Shown here: in pieces, positions 29,438 to 38,231 of the stretch | Layout of the letters: each line of letters opens with the position of its first letter | Position numbering within the stretch: position 1 is the stretch's first letter | Source: Ensifer sp. IC4062 | GTDB lineage: Bacteria > Pseudomonadota > Alphaproteobacteria > Rhizobiales > Rhizobiaceae | DNA: 64,000 bases | NCBI RefSeq assembly: GCF_020193575.1 | Contig: NZ_JADYVD010000022.1 | Span: 1 to 64,000 of the forward strand | Direction: 5' to 3' | The notes under the pieces: model-generated | Told to the model about the DNA's origin: nothing | Databases searched by the model: none | What the model saw: the letters and a program-made list of their open reading frames with translations, nothing else | Made by a program: the position numbers and the translations under genes

Positions 29438-29470
29438 CGCGATCCGTTCCGGCCTCCGGAGCGGATCGCG
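29438..29470 (+). repeat. Strong 15-bp hairpin just upstream of the permease gene
   Basis: Bases 29438-29452 and 29456-29470 pair along 15 bp with one G-T wobble and a 3-nt loop, followed by CGTTTT. It ends 7 nt before the AAAGG ribosome site of the next gene. Together with the preceding hairpin it may stabilise the upstream message or limit permease expression. Confidence 0.75.
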
Positions 29471-29489
29471 CGTTTTGAAAGGCTTTCCC

Positions 29490-30179
29490 TTGCCCAACTG
29501 GCTTCATTGGCTTCCCCTGATGGCGGAATCGCTGCCGACCCTGCTTTGGGCCGGGCTGATCTTCACGGTCCCGCTGACCCTGCTTTCCTTCGCCCTCGGT
29601 CTTTTGCTGGGTCTCATCACCGCACTCGTCCGTCTCTTCGCACCGGCTCCTTTTGTCGCCGTGGCGCGGTTCTATGTCTGGGTAATCCGCGGAACGCCGC
29701 TCCTCGTCCAGCTCTTCGTCATCTTCTATGGCCTGCCGAGCATGAACATATTGCTCGACGCATTCCCCGCCGCGCTGATCGGCTTCACGCTCAACATCGG
29801 CGCCTATACATCCGAGATTATCCGCGCAACGATCTCCTCCGTGCCGCGCGGCCAATGGGAGGCGGCGTATTCAATTGGCATGAGCTGGAGCCAGGTCATG
29901 CGACGCACGATCCTGCCCCAGGCGACCCGGGTAGCAATCCCGCCGCTTTCGAATACGTTCATTTCGCTTGTGAAGGACACGTCGCTTGCCGCAGCCATTA
30001 CCGTGCCCGAGCTCTTTCAAACGGCGCAGCGCATCGTCGCGACCACTTATGAACCTCTGATCCTTTATATCGAGGCGGCGCTGATCTACCTTGCGATGAG
30101 CTCCGTATTGTCGGCCCTGCAGGTGAGGCTTGAGCGCCGCTTCGCCCGCTATGGCGGTTTCCTGGAGGCGCGCGCGTGA
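29490..30179 (+). CDS. Polar amino-acid ABC transporter permease
   Basis: 229 residues from TTG 29490 (MPNWLHWLPLMAESLP), chosen because AAAGG lies 7 nt upstream and a strong hairpin occupies the region before; TTG 29475 would add 5 residues. About five membrane segments. The HisM-type permease motif is ISSVPRGQWEAAYSIGMSWSQVMRRTILPQATR (EAA loop), with SLVKDTSLAAAITVPEL after it. It forms the membrane channel of the importer with its upstream binding protein; the stop overlaps the ATPase start (GTGA). Confidence 0.9.
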   Translation: MPNWLHWLPLMAESLPTLLWAGLIFTVPLTLLSFALGLLLGLITALVRLFAPAPFVAVARFYVWVIRGTPLLVQLFVIFYGLPSMNILLDAFPAALIGFTLNIGAYTSEIIRATISSVPRGQWEAAYSIGMSWSQVMRRTILPQATRVAIPPLSNTFISLVKDTSLAAAITVPELFQTAQRIVATTYEPLILYIEAALIYLAMSSVLSALQVRLERRFARYGGFLEARA

Positions 30180-30937
30180 TCGAACTCACCGACATCGAAA
30201 AGCGCTTCGGCACCAACCTGGTGCTCAAGGGAATCAGTGTGACGATGGCCGAAGGCACGGTAACTGCGCTGGTCGGCCCATCCGGTGGCGGCAAGAGCAC
30301 GCTGCTCAGATGCGTCAACTTGCTGGAGATCCCGACGCACGGCGCGATCCGGCTGGGCGACGAACGGCTGGAGTTCGCCCCTCACCGCACGGTCGGCTGG
30401 AGGGCGATACAAAAGCTGCGCCGGCAAACCGGTATGGTGTTCCAGAATTTTCAGCTCTTTCCGCACCAGACCGCGCTCGGCAACGTGATGGAAGGTCTCG
30501 TGACCGTTCTGAAATGGCCGACCGACCGCGCCCGCGCCCGCGCGCTCGAACTCCTGGAAAAGGTCGGCATGGCGCACAAGGCCGACGCTTGGCCGTCGAT
30601 CCTTTCCGGCGGTCAGCAGCAGCGCGTGGCGATCGCCCGTGCGCTCGCCCCCTCGCCGCGTGTTCTCCTCTGCGATGAGCCGACCTCCGCGCTCGACCCG
30701 GAACTCGCCGAGGAAGTGGTGGAAGTGCTCAGCCGCCTCGCCCGTGAGGGCACGACGATGATCATGGCGACCCATGACCTTCGCCTCGCCTCCCGCGTCG
30801 CCGATCACGTCATCTTCCTCGACGGCGGTGTCGTCGTCGAAAGCGGCCCGCCACGCAAGATCTTCTCGACGCCGGAGCGCGAACGCACGAAGAAGTTCAT
30901 CGCCTCGCTCAGCGCGCCGATGAGCTATGATATTTGA
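30176..30937 (+). CDS. Polar amino-acid ABC transporter ATP-binding protein
   Basis: 253 residues starting at GTG 30176, which overlaps the permease stop. Walker A GPSGGGKSTLL (about 37-45), QTGMVFQNFQLFPHQTALGNVMEG, signature LSGGQQQRVAIARAL, Walker B VLLCDEPTSALDPEL, H-loop MATHDLRLA. The FNLFPH-type Q-loop and length are those of the GlnQ/HisP polar amino-acid family. Completes the putative cystine-type importer. Confidence 0.92.
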   Translation: MIELTDIEKRFGTNLVLKGISVTMAEGTVTALVGPSGGGKSTLLRCVNLLEIPTHGAIRLGDERLEFAPHRTVGWRAIQKLRRQTGMVFQNFQLFPHQTALGNVMEGLVTVLKWPTDRARARALELLEKVGMAHKADAWPSILSGGQQQRVAIARALAPSPRVLLCDEPTSALDPELAEEVVEVLSRLAREGTTMIMATHDLRLASRVADHVIFLDGGVVVESGPPRKIFSTPERERTKKFIASLSAPMSYDI

Positions 30938-31000
30938 GCGACGTCGCAGGGAGGGGGCTGGTGAACAGTCCCTCTTCACAAGGGATGATTCGAGGCAGCT

Positions 31001-31465
31001 ATGATCAACGAGTTGTCAGCTTGGGCGCAGCAATCTGTGGGTTCTCGTCTCGAACGTGTTGAGGCTAAAATATACGCAGATGCGGAACGACTCCACTTCG
31101 ATCGCCCTAACGTGGTCTGGTTTCAGTTCTCGGCGGCGCAAGGAGTTGCCTTCTTCTGTCATAGCAATGGCGAGACCCTGTCATGGAGCACGTCATCCCT
31201 TTCGGAAGTCGACTTGGGTGAATACGGGAAGGAGCTGGTAATCGATCTGGCGAATCGGCCCCCTTGGTCGCATCTGATCGGGAGGATGCTTACCGGCATC
31301 CAAGCGATTGTTTCTCCAGACGGATTCTCCGTGGGCTACGAGTTTCTCTTCGAAAAAGACAAGTGCGTCCTGTTGTTAAACCTGGGCGACGAGATAGTTG
31401 TCTTCGACGAACCGCCAATTCGGATCTTTGCGGAAGAATCCTTCTTTCGGAAAGAGCTGGCTTAG
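31001..31465 (+). CDS. Hypothetical protein, isolated low-GC gene
   Basis: 154 residues, not recognised. It is soluble and acidic, without signal peptide or membrane segment. Visible pattern: a helical start (MINELSAWAQQSVGSRLERVEAK), then alternating strands (NVVWFQFSAAQGVAFFCHSNGETLSW), a central GEYGKELVIDL, and a strand-rich end (KCVLLLNLGDEIVVFDEPPI). Size, acidity and isolated low-GC context resemble immunity proteins of contact-dependent toxins, but no toxin gene is adjacent. Codon use is less GC-rich than its neighbours, suggesting transfer. The ATG has GAGG upstream. Confidence 0.6.
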   Translation: MINELSAWAQQSVGSRLERVEAKIYADAERLHFDRPNVVWFQFSAAQGVAFFCHSNGETLSWSTSSLSEVDLGEYGKELVIDLANRPPWSHLIGRMLTGIQAIVSPDGFSVGYEFLFEKDKCVLLLNLGDEIVVFDEPPIRIFAEESFFRKELA

Positions 31466-31506
31466 CGCGCCGTCAGCTCCGCTGACTCCCTTCCTTCCTC
31501 TTGAAA

Positions 31507-31533
31507 AAACGGCCGGAGCAATCCGGCCATTTT
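31507..31533. terminator. Terminator of pyc (bidirectional)
   Basis: GGCCGGA/TCCGGCC, 7-bp stem with a GCAA loop. It has A6 on the left, which reads as a T tract for pyc on the minus strand, and ATTTTC on the right. It begins 22 bp after the pyc stop. Confidence 0.85.
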
Positions 31534-31554
31534 CAGGTCAGGGTCTGGGCGCAG

Positions 31555-34500
31555 TCACCCGCCAAACACGATCAACAAATCCTTGGCGTCGATCTGGTCG
31601 CCGGCTCTGACCAGCACTTCGGCGACCACGCCGTCCTTTTCGGCATGCAGCGCCGTCTCCATCTTCATCGCCTCGATCGACAAGAGCACGTCGCCGGCCT
31701 TGACCGGCTGGCCGGTGATGACGGCGACGGTCGAGATGACGCCCGGCATCGGCGCGCCGAGCTGGGCGGCATTGCCGGCTTCGGCCTTGCGGCGGATGGC
31801 GGCGGAGGCGCCGCGGTTGCGGTCCGGCACCTTGATCGAACGCGGCTGGCCGTTCAGTTCGAAGAACATCTTGACCATGCCCTTCTCATCGATCTCGCCC
31901 TGCGCCTGGTTGAGGATGACGAGCGTCTTGCCCTTCTCGATGTCGGCGAAGAGCTCCTCGCCCGGCGCCATGCCGTAGAAATAGGCCGGGGTCGGCAGCA
32001 CGCTGACCGGACCATAGGTCTCGGCGGCGAGCGCGTAGTCGGTGAAGACCTTCGGATACATCAGATAAGAGGCAAACTCGAAGTCGGTGACCTCGCGACC
32101 GAGCTTCTCTTCGATGCTTTTGCGCTCCGCGTCGAGATCGGCAGGCGGCAGCAACGAGCCCGGCACGGCCGTGTATGGCTCTTCGCCCTTCAGCACCTTC
32201 TTCTGAAGCGCCTCCGGCCAGCCGCCCGGGGGCTGGCCGAGATCGCCCTTCAACATCGAGACAACCGATTCCGGGAAGGCGATGTCTTTGGCCGGGTTCT
32301 CGACATCGGCCACCGTCAGGTCTTGGGAAACCATCATCAGCGCCATGTCGCCGACGACCTTGGAGGACGGCGTCACCTTGACGATGTCGCCGAACATCTG
32401 GTTGGCGTCGGCATAGGCCTGAGCCACCTCGTGCCAGCGGGTCTCAAGCCCGAGCGAGCGGGCCTGCTCCTTCAGGTTGGTGAACTGGCCACCCGGCATT
32501 TCGTGCAGATAGACTTCCGACGCCGGTCCCTTGAGGTCGCTTTCGAAGGCCGCATATTGATGGCGCACCGCCTCCCAATAGAAGGAGATGCGGCGAATCC
32601 ATTCCGGATTGAGGCCAGGGTCGCGCTCGGAGCCGGAAAGCGCCTCGACGATCGAGCCGAGGCAGGGCTGCGAGGTGTTGCCGGAAAGCGAATCCATCGC
32701 CGCATCGACGATATCGACACCGGATTCGACCGCGGCAAGCACAGTGGCGGCGGCAATGCCCGAGGTGTCGTGCGTGTGGAAATGGATCGGCAGGTCGGTC
32801 GCTTCCTTCAGCGCCTTGAACAGCACGCGGGCGGCTGCCGGCTTCAGAAGGCCCGCCATGTCCTTGACCGCGATGATGTGGGCGCCGGCCTTCTCCAGTT
32901 CGGCGGCAAGCGCCGTATAGTACTTCAGGTCATATTTCGGCCGGGCGGAATTCAGGATGTCGCCGGTATAGCAGATCGCCGCCTCGCAGATCTTGTTCTC
33001 TGCGGCGACCGCATCCATTGCGACGCGCATGTTCTCCACCCAGTTCAGGCAGTCGAAGACGCGGAAGACGTCGATGCCGCCCTTGGCCGCCTGGGCGACG
33101 AAGTATTTGACGACATTGTCGGGATAGTTCTTGTAGCCGACGCCGTTGGCGCCGCGCAGAAGCATCTGCAGGAGCAGGTTCGGCGCACCCTCGCGCACCA
33201 TTGCCAGCCGCTCCCACGGGTCTTCGGTGAGGAAGCGCATCGACACGTCGAAGGTCGCGCCGCCCCAGCACTCGAGCGAGAAGAGGCTCGGCAGCGCCCG
33301 GGCATAGGTGCCGGCGACGCGGGCGATATCATAGGTGCGCATACGGGTGGCAAGCAGCGACTGATGGCCGTCGCGCATCGTCGTGTCGGTGATCAGCACC
33401 GGCTCTTGCGCCTTCACCCATTCGGCGAACTTCTTTGGTCCGAGCTGGTCGAGCAGTTGCTTCGTGCCCGGCTTCGCCTCGCCATTGATGAACGGCACCA
33501 CCGGGGCGGCGATGTCGTCATTGGGCTTCGGCCGTCCCTTGGCCTCCGGGTGGCCGTTGACCGTGACGTCGGCAAGATAGGTGAGCAGCTTGGTGGCGCG
33601 GTCCTGGCGCTTGACCTGCTGGAACAGTTCCGGCGTCGTATCGATGAAGCGGGTGGTGTAGCTGTTGTCCTGAAACGACGGATGGCTGATGATCGCCTCC
33701 AGGAAGGTGAGATTGGTCGCCACGCCGCGGATACGGAATTCCCTGAGCGCGCGGATCATGCGATGGATCGCCTCGTCCGGGTTCGGTGCCCAGGCGGTCA
33801 CCTTTTCCAAAAGCGGATCGTAATAGCGGGTGATCACCGCGCCGGAATAGGCGGTGCCGCCGTCAAGCCGGATGCCGAAACCGGTGGCGCCGCGATAGGC
33901 GGTGATGCGGCCATAGTCCGGAATAAAGTTTTGCTCCGGATCTTCAGTGGTGATGCGGCACTGCAGCGCATGGCCGTTGAGGCGGATGTCTTCCTGTTTC
34001 GGCACGCCTGATTCCGGCGAGCCGATGGCAAAGCCGTCCAGGATGTGGATCTGCGCCTTGACGATGTCGATGCCGGTGACGACCTCGGTCACGGTGTGCT
34101 CGACCTGGATGCGCGGATTGACCTCGATGAAGTAGAATTTTCCGGTGTCGGCATCCATCAGATACTCGACGGTGCCGGCGCCAATATAGTTGGTCGCCTC
34201 GGCGATCCGCTTCGAATAGGCGGCAAGCTCCTCGCGCTGGGCAGCGGTGAGATAGGGCGCCGGCGCGCGCTCCACGACCTTCTGGTTGCGCCGCTGGATC
34301 GAGCAGTCGCGCTCGAAGAGATGCACGACGTTGCCGTGCGTGTCGCCGAGGATCTGGCTTTCGACGTGGCGGGCGCGCTCGACGAGCTTTTCGAGATAGA
34401 CCTCGTCCTTGCCAAAGGCGGCCTTCGCCTCGCGCTTGGCTTCCGTCACCTCGCGGATCAGGTCTTTCGGGTCGCGGATCGCGCGCATGCCGCGGCCGCC

Positions 34501-35013
34501 GCCGCCCCAGGAGGCCTTCAGCATCACCGGATAACCGATCTCGTCAGCGAGCCGCTTGATCTCTGCCGGATCGTCCGGCAGCGGATCGGTCGCCGGCACG
34601 ACCGGAACGCCGATCGAGATCGCTAGATTGCGGGCCGCCACCTTGTTGCCGAGCTGGCGCATCGTCTCCGGCTTTGGGCCGATGAAGGTGATGCCGTTGG
34701 CGGCGCAGGCCTCCGCAAATTCCGGACTTTCCGAGAGCAGGCCGTAGCCCGGATGAATGGTGTCGGCACCGGAAAGCTTGGCAACACGGATCACCTCGTC
34801 GATTGACAGATAGCTTTCAATCGGACCGAGATCGCGAGCCAGATGGGGGCCGCGCCCGACCTGATAGCTCTCGTCCGCCTTGAAGCGGTGCAGCGCCAGT
34901 TTGTCCTCCTCAGCCCATATCGCGACCGTTTTAAGCCCCAGCTCATTGGCCGCGCGGAAGACGCGGATGGCAATTTCGGAACGGTTGGCAACAAGGATCT
35001 TAGAGATAGGCAA
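31555..35013 (-). CDS. pyc: Pyruvate carboxylase
   Basis: 1152 residues, the normal single-chain length. Biotin carboxylase domain (1-450: ILVANRSEIAIRVFRAANELG, ATP-grasp KASWGGGGRGMR, FIEVNPRIQVEHTVTE). Carboxyltransferase domain with DTTMRDGHQSLLATRMRT and the metal site HFHTHDTSG. C-terminal biotinyl domain with AMKMET (biotinylated Lys about 1117). The start is TTG 35013 with AGGAG 7 nt upstream. It makes oxaloacetate from pyruvate, bicarbonate and ATP, the main anaplerotic route in rhizobia growing on sugars. Monocistronic, with terminator at 31507. Confidence 0.97.
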   Translation of the reverse strand: MPISKILVANRSEIAIRVFRAANELGLKTVAIWAEEDKLALHRFKADESYQVGRGPHLARDLGPIESYLSIDEVIRVAKLSGADTIHPGYGLLSESPEFAEACAANGITFIGPKPETMRQLGNKVAARNLAISIGVPVVPATDPLPDDPAEIKRLADEIGYPVMLKASWGGGGRGMRAIRDPKDLIREVTEAKREAKAAFGKDEVYLEKLVERARHVESQILGDTHGNVVHLFERDCSIQRRNQKVVERAPAPYLTAAQREELAAYSKRIAEATNYIGAGTVEYLMDADTGKFYFIEVNPRIQVEHTVTEVVTGIDIVKAQIHILDGFAIGSPESGVPKQEDIRLNGHALQCRITTEDPEQNFIPDYGRITAYRGATGFGIRLDGGTAYSGAVITRYYDPLLEKVTAWAPNPDEAIHRMIRALREFRIRGVATNLTFLEAIISHPSFQDNSYTTRFIDTTPELFQQVKRQDRATKLLTYLADVTVNGHPEAKGRPKPNDDIAAPVVPFINGEAKPGTKQLLDQLGPKKFAEWVKAQEPVLITDTTMRDGHQSLLATRMRTYDIARVAGTYARALPSLFSLECWGGATFDVSMRFLTEDPWERLAMVREGAPNLLLQMLLRGANGVGYKNYPDNVVKYFVAQAAKGGIDVFRVFDCLNWVENMRVAMDAVAAENKICEAAICYTGDILNSARPKYDLKYYTALAAELEKAGAHIIAVKDMAGLLKPAAARVLFKALKEATDLPIHFHTHDTSGIAAATVLAAVESGVDIVDAAMDSLSGNTSQPCLGSIVEALSGSERDPGLNPEWIRRISFYWEAVRHQYAAFESDLKGPASEVYLHEMPGGQFTNLKEQARSLGLETRWHEVAQAYADANQMFGDIVKVTPSSKVVGDMALMMVSQDLTVADVENPAKDIAFPESVVSMLKGDLGQPPGGWPEALQKKVLKGEEPYTAVPGSLLPPADLDAERKSIEEKLGREVTDFEFASYLMYPKVFTDYALAAETYGPVSVLPTPAYFYGMAPGEELFADIEKGKTLVILNQAQGEIDEKGMVKMFFELNGQPRSIKVPDRNRGASAAIRRKAEAGNAAQLGAPMPGVISTVAVITGQPVKAGDVLLSIEAMKMETALHAEKDGVVAEVLVRAGDQIDAKDLLIVFGG

Positions 35014-35107
35014 GTCGGACTCCTCAAGACTTGAAAGCGCGGGAATGCTGCACCCGCGAAATGAAGTTTTAGCGAGTCACTTGAGGAAGTGCAATTTCAG
35101 ATGCGAC

Positions 35108-35212
35108 ACTACAGCGCCGCGCGTCCAATCAGACGCGGACGCTTTAGCACTTTGAATGGCTGCATGTTTTTATCCTTGAATCGGCGCAATTTAAGGAAAG
35201 ATGCAGTAGCGC
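35108..35212. repeat. RIME-like intergenic mosaic repeat, copy 4
   Basis: CTACAGCGCCGCGCGTCCAATC left half, CACTTTGAATGGCTGCATG centre, and right half TATCCTTGAATCGG to GGAAAGATGCAGTAGCG. The right-half hairpin is well formed. It lies between pyc and expR, within the pyc promoter side. Confidence 0.65.
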
Positions 35213-35292
35213 GGGATGATAAAAAGCGCCGGCGGTTTCCCGCCCGTATCCCGCTCTACCTATAAAATTGATGGTGGCTGAACGGCTTGACT

Positions 35293-36033
35293 TCAGGAAA
35301 TAAGGCCAAGACGGAAGGCGATGGCGACGACGTGATGGCGGTTCTTCGCCTTTAGCTTTTCCTGAATGCCGTTCATGTACCAGTCGACCGTGTGGCTCGA
35401 GATGTCGAGGACCTTGCCGATGTCATTCGATGTCATGCCGTCGGCAAGATAGTTCAGCGCCTCCATTTCACGCCGCGTCATCTGCACCTCGACGCGCGAG
35501 ACGAGCTCGGCCATGATCTCCGGATCGGTGAGTTCCAGCAGCTTCCAGAAGAGCCTCTTGGCGATCGCGTCGAAAAGGCTGAGTTCGACCGGGCTGAGAT
35601 CCACCACCCGGCCACCGACGGTGAGATTGCCCATCAGCCCGCGCCGGCCGTGCACGGGGAAGATATAGCCGTCGAAGAGACCGTGATTGCGCGCCTCGAC
35701 CATCATGCTTTCCATCCGCTTGCGGTGCGGATCCGAGCGGAACGCCGCAAGCGTGTCGCGCCAGCGGAATCCGCGCTGGGCGTGGCCGAGATAGCGGATC
35801 GTCGGATCGATGACGACATATTTCTTGCGGATGTAAATTTGGGGCCAGCCATCCGGCCAGCGGCCCGCAAGGAGCAGCCTCAGCGGGTTCTCGTTGGGCT
35901 TCGGCTGGCGCACGATACCGTAGAAGTCGAAACCGCAACGATCTAGCAGCCGTTCGAACTCGGGCAGAATCTCCTCGCGCGTCTTCATCTCCTCCAGGAG
36001 CGCCAGAAACTGTACGAGCAACGTGATATTCAT
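35293..36033 (-). CDS. expR: LuxR-family quorum-sensing regulator ExpR (intact)
   Basis: 246 residues. N-terminal autoinducer-binding domain with LLAGRWPDGWPQIYIRKKYVVIDPTIRY and GFRWRD (the conserved Trp, Tyr, Asp, Pro and Trp positions). C-terminal helix-turn-helix MTRREMEALNYLADGMTSNDIGKVLDISSHTVDWYMNGIQEKLKAKNRHHVVAIAFRLG. Sequence and position between pyc and ndvA match S. meliloti ExpR, which with long-chain SinI AHLs controls exopolysaccharides and motility. In strain Rm1021 this gene is broken by an insertion sequence; here it is whole. The ATG has GAAGGTG upstream. A 15-bp palindrome lies 52 bp before the start. Confidence 0.92.
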   Translation of the reverse strand: MNITLLVQFLALLEEMKTREEILPEFERLLDRCGFDFYGIVRQPKPNENPLRLLLAGRWPDGWPQIYIRKKYVVIDPTIRYLGHAQRGFRWRDTLAAFRSDPHRKRMESMMVEARNHGLFDGYIFPVHGRRGLMGNLTVGGRVVDLSPVELSLFDAIAKRLFWKLLELTDPEIMAELVSRVEVQMTRREMEALNYLADGMTSNDIGKVLDISSHTVDWYMNGIQEKLKAKNRHHVVAIAFRLGLIS

Positions 36034-36422
36034 GGAACACCTTCAGGTCGAGAATGCGAGGGCGCAGCGCATGAGAACCTTACATGAACGCGCCGTTCAG
36101 AAGCCATTCATGTTGCAACCGCGATAATTCTTCTTATCACGCCCGGTCTTGGACGAAACCTGCAAAATATCGGAGTGGAGGCATAAAGACAGCGGACTAT
36201 GGATTATCCCGCCAATCCTCCCTTGGCATCGGATCTTCCCGCGGTCGGCAGAGCTTTGCCTCCACGTTTGCGGCAGGAATTTCACGAGACCGCCCGTTGG
36301 GGCTTTGACGGCCCGGCACGGTGGGAAGAATTCCGCCAGCCCCGGATCGCCAAAGGCGCAAAGCACTGCCGCATCGAAACATTGCTGCGGCGCAACATCC
36401 GATGCCCAGAAGGGGTGAGACA
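36034..36422. other. Divergent expR-ndvA intergenic region
   Basis: 389 bp with no credible gene. The left part holds the palindrome at 36085-36099. The right part (36160-36420) must contain the ndvA promoter and leader, but I see no clear -35/-10 pair. Confidence 0.4.
36085..36099. promoter_or_regulatory. Candidate operator palindrome upstream of expR
   Basis: TGAACG-cgc-CGTTCA is a perfect dyad with 6-bp arms, 52-66 bp upstream of the expR start. LuxR-type and other dimeric regulators bind such dyads, and expR expression is reported to be controlled at its own promoter. Assignment is by position only. Confidence 0.45.
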
Positions 36423-38180
36423 GTGTCTTTGTTCCAAGTGTATGCAAGAGCCCTTCAGTATCTTGCCGTTCACAAATTCCGCGTCGGGGCGATCGTCATC
36501 GCCAACATCGTGCTCGCCATTATCACGATTGCCGAGCCGGTTCTCTTTGGCCGCATCATCGACGCGATCTCGTCACAAAAGGAAGTCACGCCGATGCTCT
36601 TCCTGTGGGCGGGTTTCGGCGTCTTCAACACGGTCGCCTTCGTGCTCGTTTCCCGCGAGGCAGACCGCCTTGCGCATGGCCGGAGAGCGTCGCTCCTGAC
36701 CGAGGCCTTCGGGCGGATCGTCTCCATGCCGCTTTCCTGGCACAGTCAGCGTGGCACTTCCAACGCGCTGCATACGCTGTTGCGCGCTTGCGAGACCCTC
36801 TTTGGCCTTTGGCTCGAATTTATGCGGCAGCATCTGGCGACGGCTGTGGCGCTCGTCCTGCTTGTACCGACCGCCTTCGCGATGGATCTCCGCCTGTCGC
36901 TCGTTCTGGTCGTTCTCGGCGCCGCCTATGTGGCCATCAGCAAGGTCGTGATGAACCGTACGAAGGACGGCCAGGCCTCCGTCGAGAACCACTACCATAC
37001 GGTCTTCTCCCACGTGTCCGATGCGATCAGCAACGTTTCGGTGGTGCATAGCTACAACCGCATCGAGGCTGAAACGCGCGAACTGAAGAAGTTCACCGAG
37101 CGGCTGCTGTCGGCGCAGTATCCAGTGCTCGATTGGTGGGCGCTGGCGAGCGCGCTCAACCGCATGGCCTCGACGATCTCGATGATGACGATCCTCGTCA
37201 TCGGCACCATTCTGGTGCAGCGCGGCGAGCTCGGCGTCGGCGAGGTCGTTGCCTTCATCGGCTTCGCCAACCTTCTGATCGGCCGTCTCGACCAGATGAA
37301 GGCCTTTGTAACGCAGATCTTCGAGGCGCGCGCCAAGCTCGAGGACTTCTATAAACTCGAGGATTCCGTACGTGAACGCGAGGAGCCGGCCGGCGCCAAG
37401 GAATTGACCGGCGTCGTCGGCGAAGTGGAATTCCGCGACGTGTCCTTCGACTTTGCCAATACGAACCACGGCGTGCACAATGTCTCCTTCACGGCGAAGG
37501 CAGGCCAGACGGTGGCCATCGTCGGTCCCACCGGCGCCGGCAAGACGACGCTCGTCAACCTGCTCCAGCGCGTCCACGACCCGAAGCATGGCCAAATCCT
37601 GATCGACGGCGTCGACATCTCGACGGTCACCCGCAAATCGCTGCGCCGATCAATCGCCACGGTCTTCCAGGATGCGGGCCTCATGAACCGCTCGATCGGC
37701 GACAACATCCGCCTCGGCCGCGATGACGCCTCGCTTGACGAGGTCATGGCCGCTGCGGAAGCCGCAGCCGCCAGCGACTTCATCGAAAGCCGCATGAACG
37801 GCTACGACGCCCTTGTCGGCGAACGCGGCAACCGCCTGTCGGGTGGCGAGCGCCAGCGCGTTGCCATCGCCCGCGCCATCCTCAAGAACGCGCCGATCCT
37901 GGTGCTCGACGAGGCGACGAGCGCGCTCGACGTCGAGACCGAGGCCCGTGTGAAGGACGCGATCGATGCCCTGCGTAAGGATCGCACCACCTTCATCATC
38001 GCCCACCGCCTGTCGACGGTGCGCGAGGCCGACCTGGTGATCTTCATGGATCAGGGCCGAATCGTCGAAATGGGCGGCTTTAACGAGCTTAGCCAGAGCA
38101 ACGGCCGCTTCGCCGCGCTGCTGCGCGCCAGCGGGATCCTCACGGACGAGGATGTCCGCAAGAGCCTTACGGCTGCCTGA
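36423..38180 (+). CDS. ndvA: Cyclic beta-1,2-glucan export ABC transporter
   Basis: 585 residues from GTG 36423 (MSLFQVYARALQYL), preceded by AAGGGGTGAG; the frame extends 34 residues upstream with non-family sequence. Six membrane helices (about 15-290), then an ATPase domain: Walker A GPTGAGKTT, signature LSGGERQRVAIARAI, Walker B ILVLDEATSALD, H-loop IAHRLSTV. A half-transporter working as a homodimer. NdvA moves cyclic beta-1,2-glucans to the periplasm; mutants are impaired in nodule invasion and osmoadaptation. Same locus as opgC-like and ndvB; followed by its own terminator. Confidence 0.96.
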   Translation: MSLFQVYARALQYLAVHKFRVGAIVIANIVLAIITIAEPVLFGRIIDAISSQKEVTPMLFLWAGFGVFNTVAFVLVSREADRLAHGRRASLLTEAFGRIVSMPLSWHSQRGTSNALHTLLRACETLFGLWLEFMRQHLATAVALVLLVPTAFAMDLRLSLVLVVLGAAYVAISKVVMNRTKDGQASVENHYHTVFSHVSDAISNVSVVHSYNRIEAETRELKKFTERLLSAQYPVLDWWALASALNRMASTISMMTILVIGTILVQRGELGVGEVVAFIGFANLLIGRLDQMKAFVTQIFEARAKLEDFYKLEDSVREREEPAGAKELTGVVGEVEFRDVSFDFANTNHGVHNVSFTAKAGQTVAIVGPTGAGKTTLVNLLQRVHDPKHGQILIDGVDISTVTRKSLRRSIATVFQDAGLMNRSIGDNIRLGRDDASLDEVMAAAEAAAASDFIESRMNGYDALVGERGNRLSGGERQRVAIARAILKNAPILVLDEATSALDVETEARVKDAIDALRKDRTTFIIAHRLSTVREADLVIFMDQGRIVEMGGFNELSQSNGRFAALLRASGILTDEDVRKSLTAA

Positions 38181-38203
38181 CGCTTACCGGCTTCCACGAA
38201 CCG

Positions 38204-38231
38204 ATGCCCCGGAGCTTTCCGGGGCATTTTT
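38204..38231 (+). terminator. Terminator of ndvA
   Basis: ATGCCCCGGA/TCCGGGGCAT, a 10-bp perfect stem with a GCTT loop followed by TTTTTC, 24 bp after the ndvA stop. Confidence 0.92.

Noticed and set aside
31501-34011. 836-residue open frame on the plus strand opposite pyc
   Set aside because: Antisense shadow of a GC-rich gene; composition is Arg/His/Asp-rich without domain features, while pyc on the other strand has all catalytic motifs.
36321-36422. 34-residue upstream extension of NdvA
   Set aside because: Sequence is Arg/Pro-rich and unlike transporter N-termini; GTG 36423 has a good ribosome site.
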